Made by a program: the position numbers and the translations under genes
Assembly (NCBI RefSeq): GCF_021730395.1
Contig: NC_069371.1
Span: 49,424,001 to 49,488,000, forward strand
Source: Mercenaria mercenaria
Taxonomy: Eukaryota; Mollusca; Bivalvia; Venerida; Veneridae
DNA length: 64,000 bases
Reading direction: 5' to 3'
Notes under the pieces: model-generated
Seen by the model: the letters and a program-made list of their open reading frames with translations, nothing else
What the model was told of the DNA's origin: nothing
Databases searched by the model: none
In this document: one piece after another, positions 57,933-64,000 of the stretch
How the letters are laid out: each line of letters opens with the position of its first letter
How positions within the stretch are numbered: the stretch's first letter is position 1

Positions 57933-58189
57933 TTTGTTGAGCGCCCATTTAATATAAAATATACGTTCAAGGGCGCTTAACAATTAAACATGTGACATAT
58001 CGCAGATATGTAAGAAAATCACAAAAACATGGCATATGCAATATTAAAACTAAAACTGAATGATTTGATTAATGGTTATTTGTACAACATTATTCGGGAT
58101 GCATGTATTCTTCTATGTTCTAGTGTCTGCCATTTAAGTTTCAAGCATTGATGTTACGCTGCTTTGGTATGAGTAGCCAGAACATGTTA

Positions 58190-59190
58190 AAATCCTAATA
58201 AAGTCTTGTTACTCTGGCTGAACTCTGCCTACTCTGGCTGAACTCTGCCTACTCTGGCCAGCCAGAGTAACCAGAGTTCTGGCTACTATGGCTACTATAA
58301 ATAGCCAATTGAAAATAGTTATTAACTTGAAATTCAGTTTTTAACATGCTATTTAGAAAGAAATAACATATTAAGTTTCAAGATCGACTTCAGCTAAGAC
58401 TGAAAATGTTTTGCGAACACGGGACCTGGTTTCTCTGGCTACTCTGGCTGAACATGTTAAAACCCTAGAAACTCTGGCTACTCTGGCCAGCCAGAGTAAC
58501 CATAGCTACTTTAATTAACCACTTGAAAATAGTTATTAACTTGAAATTCAGTTTTATATATGCATATGCTATTTACATAGAAATGACAAATTAAGTTTCA
58601 TAATCAAACTCAGCTAAGACTGAAAATATTTTGCGAACACGGGACCTGGTTACTCTGGCTACTCTGGCTTCTCTGGCTTACCAGAGTAGCCAGAACATGT
58701 TAAAATCCTAGAAACTCTGGCTACTCTGGCTGAACTCTGGCTACTCTGTTAGAAACAGCCAGAGTAACCAGAGCAAATGATATCCTGGTGACTCGGGCTA
58801 CTGTGGCTACTTTGGCTGACCAGACTAGCCAGAACATGTTAAAAATCTAGAAACTCTGCCTACTCTGGTTGAATTCTGGCTACTCTGACCAGCCAGAGTA
58901 ACCAGAGTTCTGGATACTGGATGAACTCTGGCTACTTTTGCTGAACTCTGGCTACGCTGGCCAGCCAGAGTAGCCAGAGTTCTGGCTACTCTGGCTGAAC
59001 TCTGGCTACTCTGGCCAGCCAGAGTAACCAGAGTTATGACTTCTCTGGCTGAACTCTGGCTACTCTAGCCAGGCAGAGTAACCAGAGTTATGACTTCTCT
59101 GGATGAACTCTGGCTACTCTGGCTGAACTCTGGCTACTCTGGCTAAACTCTGGCTGAACTCTGGCTACTCTGGCTGCTCTGGCTAATTTC
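58190..59190. repeat. CCAGAGTAG minisatellite array, inverted orientation
   Basis: CTCTGGCTACTCTGGCTGAA and variants, which are the reverse complement of the 53500-54490 array. A block of about 150 bp containing GAAAATAGTTATTAACTTGA and AGCTAAGACTGAAAATGTTT occurs twice here (about 58290-58440 and 58500-58655) and once, inverted, at 53870-54160. Confidence 0.93.
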
Positions 59191-60639
59191 ACGAACATTC
59201 TTCACATGCACTAAATTGATACAATTAAGTTTCACATTTCTGCATTTTGCTAATACTTTCAGTACTTCGTCATGCTTAGAATATCGTCTCATATCTTTAA
59301 GTGTTTCTTGTTTTGAAAATGACTGACTTGTCAAAAGTTTTGTTTTATTTGGAATGTGATTTTAGTTTTATAACCTATTTTTTGATAGGTGAACAAATTA
59401 AGTCGTTTTTGAGTGAGGGTATGGAGGAGTATTTGTACTTGTTGCAGAACTCGCCTTCAGTGTGATAATTGTGTTCATTTGAATTAATCTCTTCATAGAA
59501 ACAGGTTTGGCAAGATATTGTTCATTTTATAGTTGCTAGGAGTTTCGCTTGAGACCAATCCCATCTGATACTGATACACAGTGTCTGCATGATACTTGAA
59601 TATATAAATGATTTATAATGTGATTATATAATTATACATCATATTACCATTAATCAAACACATGCTTCTCTTAATATTAAAATAACTTTAAGACATTAAT
59701 TTTAAAAAAGGTAAATGACAATCCCTTTAATCATACCTTGTTTCTCATGAATAAAACTACTTCTTTGTAGTCAGAGATGTTCTAACGCTAACCGTCCGCC
59801 ATAGCGCCACCACTACTGCATAGCACCATCACTGATGCGAAAGCACCGCCACTTTTAAAAATGCTTGTGTATTTCTTTTACGGGAGAGTTTATTAATACT
59901 AATGCATGTCTGTGAGAGTATCATACATATGTAGACCATTTACATGAGCGATAATGTTCATATAGTGTGTATATACATCGAAATTTAGTTGAAATGCATA
60001 CAGATGTCAAAATTTACAAACGTTAGAATCAGGAGAAAATCTCTTGACAACACAATTTACATAATATCTTAACGACATTTCAGTTAACCTATAGCAAAAA
60101 TGTTCTTACGCCGAACTACATTCGCCGATTTTTTTGAAATACAATTAACAAGATACAAATTTTTATTTATAGTCGGGTTTCAAACATAACAACATTAGCT
60201 ATGAATAGCTATTAGCTGATTTAGCAACAAATAACAGTCACATTACAATACAAACAATTTAAGCACATAAAAAGGACATGAATTATCAAGCATAAAAGCA
60301 CATTATACATAATACAACTGCAGGACTTCAAATTATACAAGGTAAAAGCTGAGAGATTTGTGCTAATCTTGACGACAGTCTAAAAATAAAATAAGATCTT
60401 ATCAGTAAAATTCTGAAAATTTAATATAAACACAAAAGTGCACCAGCTGAAAAATGTCTTCAAAAATCATATATCACCTTGAGACCTGATTAGCACCTAT
60501 CTCTCAGGTAATATATTAACTTTATCATGAGCAAATTAAACAGAAACATGCAAACTAAGTATAAAACAAAAGCAGTTACCGGTTGCAAAATACATAAGCA
60601 TATAATTGTCATTTAGCTTAACTATAAGCTAGCAGAGCA
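59191..60639. other. Intergenic, possible 3' UTR of antisense LINE at right
   Basis: AT-rich and without ORFs of note. The part from about 60100 onward could be the 3' UTR of the minus-strand LINE. Confidence 0.4.
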
Positions 60640-61490
60640 AATCAATAAAATGGCATGCTTGAAGTATGCAATTGGAAAGCTATGTATTGAAGTAAACAGG
60701 ATACAAAATAAAACAAACAACATGCAGTACATAAGAAGCTTGACATAAATACAGTAGCAACAGTTATGCATTGTTGACACAGCGGCAACTCTGTCCGTTC
60801 CAAGCACTGATCAAGCTCCGGGACTGATTGATTTAGGTTTGACTCGTCTCTAAAATGTTGAGGAAAGGAGTTCCAGAGCTTGGCAGCGCAAGAACGGAAG
60901 GAATTGCTACCATATCTTGTTGTCCTTACCTGTGGCACTTCTGCATTGTTTGAATACCTAAAAGAATAAGGTTTGTCAATAATGTATGAAGGTAAGCTGG
61001 AGTCTGTTTATCAATTATTTTAAAAGTTTCAATAGCAATTGTCCTTAGACACCTAACTTTCAAAGATGGAAGCCGAGATTGATTTAGAAGAGTTGCATAA
61101 TCTGAACTATAGTCATTATAAATGAAACTTAAAGCCCTTTCTTGTATTTTTTTTCTATATTTTAGTATTAGTTTCTCTGCAGAAATGCCAAGCCAATAGA
61201 CAGAAATTAAAATTTGACATGATAAATGAGTAGTAAACGTTAAGTTACTTATTTACTAGATTACGCCCAGTGCGTTTAAATACATTCAATTGCCTAGATG
61301 CTTTTTTTTTGCAAATACTCGAAACATGAGAATGAAAATTAAGTTTAAAATCTATAGTTACTCCTAACAGTTTTACTTCCACATCACATGAGATCGTGTT
61401 ATCTTCTAGATCGAAGGAGATATTACATTTCTTTGCCTGATTACCATTTGCAATAGCTGGGATTTGTCTGGGTTTGCCTGCATTTTATTC
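60640..61490 (-). pseudogene. LINE relic, C-terminal part of ORF2, antisense
   Basis: On the minus strand the blocks are VKLLGVTIDFKLNFHSHVSS (about 61390-61320), AWHFC (near 61190), IQERALSFIYNDYSSDYATL (about 61150-61090), LPSLKVRCLRTIAIETFKII (about 61070-61010) and QVRTTRYGSNSFRSCAAKLW (60930-60870). This is the thumb and C-terminal end of a non-LTR reverse transcriptase (Jockey/CR1-like). Several stops and frame changes occur, and the polymerase core is missing. Confidence 0.8.
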
Positions 61491-61499
61491 TTATTATAA

Positions 61500-62820
61500 T
61501 TAAATAAGTTATATCAACGAAAATGTAACGTAAAATCACCACCTTTTAGTGGTGGCGCTAGGGTTTAGTAGTCGTGTCTTACATATGTTCGTTTTGATGC
61601 ATTTGCAATAATGTACAAGTGTTGAAATGCCGCATAGTTAGATGGAACGCAGTTCTCGGCAATTTTTTATTTTTATTTCTTCCCAAATACTTACAAATGA
61701 CATTTATTTTCAACGGGGAACAACTTTTTTCAGAAGATTTCAATTATCCGTCGTACGGGACAGTACGGCAGAACATGTAATGGTCAGGTAAAATTTTGGT
61801 AAAGGTTTTGTACGTTTTTCAAATATTTCTGTGTTTTGATGATACAATCTTAAACCTTAAAGCCGGGTTTCTATCTATTTCTGTACATATGAATTGACAA
61901 AATTCTAACCTTTTATATCAAAAACTTATTTATATCTATAAGCTAAATTACAAAAGTATATTGATATCTATCAATATTAATTAATATTATTATATTATAA
62001 AATATGAAATATATTAGTCTTGAAATTTTGCAATAAATGAAGCAAAACTCGTCTGAAGATAATCTGTTTCCTGACATAAAATTACACCAGTAGCTTTAAA
62101 TGTGGTTAATACCTCTTTCCATTTTTCTGTGATAAGTTTAATTTTATTAATCAGGATAAAGTACTGGAGGTTCATACTTATAAATACATATAAGCACGTT
62201 TGATATATGTGTATATGTGCATTTTTGCAAAAGTTCTTGCTACCTTTTAGACCAAAATTTATTTAATTTTACAAAAAAAAAAAAATAATAAAAAAAATAA
62301 AATAAAATAAAAAATAACATTAACAATTATGAAGTAGTATTCTAATGAAGAACACAATATTCAATGACTAAGCATTAACCAAAAATAAGCACGAATTTAT
62401 CAGTCACACTTTAAAACTGAAACATGTTCATGTAAAAGAGTATTGGAAACGAAATCATCATTGTTATAATTGTTTGCAATATCGCTTACAACCATTTTCA
62501 AGACAATGCACGAGCTAATGATGCATCATTAATTTATCATATGTAAAACCTCACAAACATTTCACGATGACAAGCTGAAACTTACGAACGTTGAGAGACA
62601 TTATCCATTCTGAAGTTTTTCAGCCATTTTCTTTGATTTCAAATCAAACGGTTCAGAAAATTATAATACATAGAGCAGGTGACAGAGATATTTCGATAAC
62701 AATTATACAAAATAAAACATACTTAAACGCACCTGCACATTAATGTACCGTATAATACATTAGAATGCTTCAGTCTGTGACTCAAAAGTTAGCAGTGACA
62801 TATCCATTTTTGTAACTTAA
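61500..62820. other. Intergenic, with repeat fragments
   Basis: An inverted copy of the GTTCGTTTTGATGCATTTGC module lies at about 61590-61615, and a half-copy of the hairpin from the 52.8-kb MITE at about 61695-61755. An A/T-rich low-complexity run lies at 62272-62320. No gene. Confidence 0.5.
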
Positions 62821-62824
62821 AAAA

Positions 62825-63395
62825 TAATTTATAGCAAATAAAGTGTTTTAACACTATTTATGAACTATGAGCGGTTAAAAGTCGGAAGTAATAATTTCTT
62901 TTTTTTTTTGTATGAAGTACTTCCGTCCGAGGGTATAAACAGTGTTAAAACGCGGTTTTGCTATAAATTATTTCGATTCTAATATGCCCGTATTCTAAAA
63001 CAGTAGATAAAATATAGTAGCGCTCTTTCTTGGTCGCAACAAAAACTTTGACACTACTGCACATTAACGTGATGTCATTCTAGCGTACGAGTGTTCTAAC
63101 AGAGAAAGCATATTAGAATGTTTCATATTTCATTATTACACAGATGTGCGGTGACGTCAAAGTTTTTGTTGCGACAAAGAAAGAGCGCTATTTTATCTAC
63201 TGTTTTAGATTAAGGACATATTAGAATCGAAATAATTTATAGCAAAGCCGTGTTTTAACACTATTTGTACACTCGGGCGGTAATACGTCGTACAAATAAT
63301 TTCATTCGGGCTGCGCCCTGGTGATATTATTACGCCCGACGTATAACCGCCCAACATGCATAAATAAGTGATAAAACACTCTTTTGCTATAAATT
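62825..63395. repeat. Nested foldback element
   Basis: GTGTTAAAACGC and TTTTGCTATAAATTATTTCG (62941 onward), through GCAACAAAAACTTTGAC (63052), is mirrored at 63156-63261. Further copies of the TTATAGCAAA end lie at 62830 and 63392. The centre right contains GGGCTGCGCCC and paired GGCGGTAATACGTCG and CGACGTATAACCGCC (about 63280-63353). It is a non-coding MITE/foldback. Confidence 0.78.
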
Positions 63396-64000
63396 ATTTC
63401 TTAATTAAGGTTTTGATAATGCACAATGTACAAAAGCTGTCGCGAACTGCGAGTCTGTTTTGCATATATAATTACAGTTGCGACGTTATCTTGGTGCCGT
63501 CGGAGCCTTGGTTCATCTTTTGGGTGTCCGCCGGAACCACGGCGTCGTCGGAACCTAGTTCATGATTTCCAGGTCACGTGTTTCACAGATTTAGAATGTT
63601 TTTGTAAGAGTATAAAAGGCTGTTGTTCAGGTATTAAAAGAATCACTGTTAAAATTAGAGAAGTTAGGAAGATAACAACTAGAAAAATAAATGTAAATTA
63701 TTCGTCACTTAAATAAATTATGTGAAACTGGATGGATTTTATTGTTTGTGTTTTAGATGAGAATAAAAGAAATCCAATGTGGCGTTTAATGAGATGACAT
63801 ACAGTCCGAAACTAAAGAAAGAAAAAATTTCGCCACATTGTTTGGTCCCGCGAACCGGATACGAGAACTTAAAGTAAATTGGAATACTGAAGCTTATCAG
63901 TAGTGCTTGAAATATCAGCAATAAAAATGGCTAGTGTGATACATTTAAAAGGTGTAAGGACGAGGTTTAGAAATGTTCTAAAAAAGAATATTGAAGCTGC
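63396..64000 (+). mobile_element. Probable 5' end of a second LTR retroelement, cut by window edge
   Basis: AGTATAAAAGGCTG (63610) resembles an LTR TATA box. An ATG at 63928 opens a basic N-terminus (MASVIHLKGVRTRFRNVLKK) that resembles the start of BEL/Pao-type gag and stays open to the window end. A tract CCACATTGTTTGGTCCCGCG near 63832 could mark the LTR end and primer-binding region. The LTR start is not seen. The family call is tentative, and whether the element is whole cannot be judged here. Confidence 0.4.

Overview
The window looks like nuclear DNA of a marine bivalve mollusc. The basis is a set of AT-rich, repeat-dense introns, tRNA-derived SINEs whose 3' end matches that of a LINE, tandem-unit repeats of the kind common in clams, and three copies of a RING-less B-box (TRIM-like) gene whose proteins start MEVSGRK or MEVTGRR. 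The species is not determined, and a bivalve origin is inferred rather than proved.

Layout. 0-7 kb holds a decayed BEL/Pao LTR retroelement on the plus strand, with two non-coding elements inserted in its gag region. 7.4-11 kb is a composite bounded by roughly 200-bp inverted repeats. It contains a 5'-truncated LINE, a CCAAT/TATA promoter-like stretch and an unrecognised small ORF. 11-27 kb is mostly intergenic, with a dead Tc1-like transposon, a LINE relic, a large foldback with tRNA-like modules and a 2-kb tandem-unit repeat.

27.5-52.3 kb is the gene-bearing core, with three head-to-tail paralogues on the plus strand. Gene 1 (27535-35098) and gene 2 (41160-45456) each have five coding exons whose splice phases I could follow to a stop codon. 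Gene 3 (49494-52303) has a damaged first exon followed by two open exons that encode a MIB/HERC2-like domain. In all three, a large first exon (two zinc-binding B-box modules and a coiled coil) ends in phase 1 and is joined to an unrelated set of short 3' exons. This looks like a fixed sensor/scaffold exon coupled to exchangeable C-terminal cassettes, and it is the most interesting system in the window. A possible fourth relic of the same design lies near 11.7 kb.

52.6-64 kb is again repeats: a MITE with perfect 40-bp ends, two CCAGAGTAG minisatellite arrays in opposite orientation, LINE relics on both strands, a foldback at 62.8-63.4 kb, and at the right edge the probable 5' end of a second LTR retroelement. 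No ribosomal RNA, intact tRNA or CRISPR was seen.
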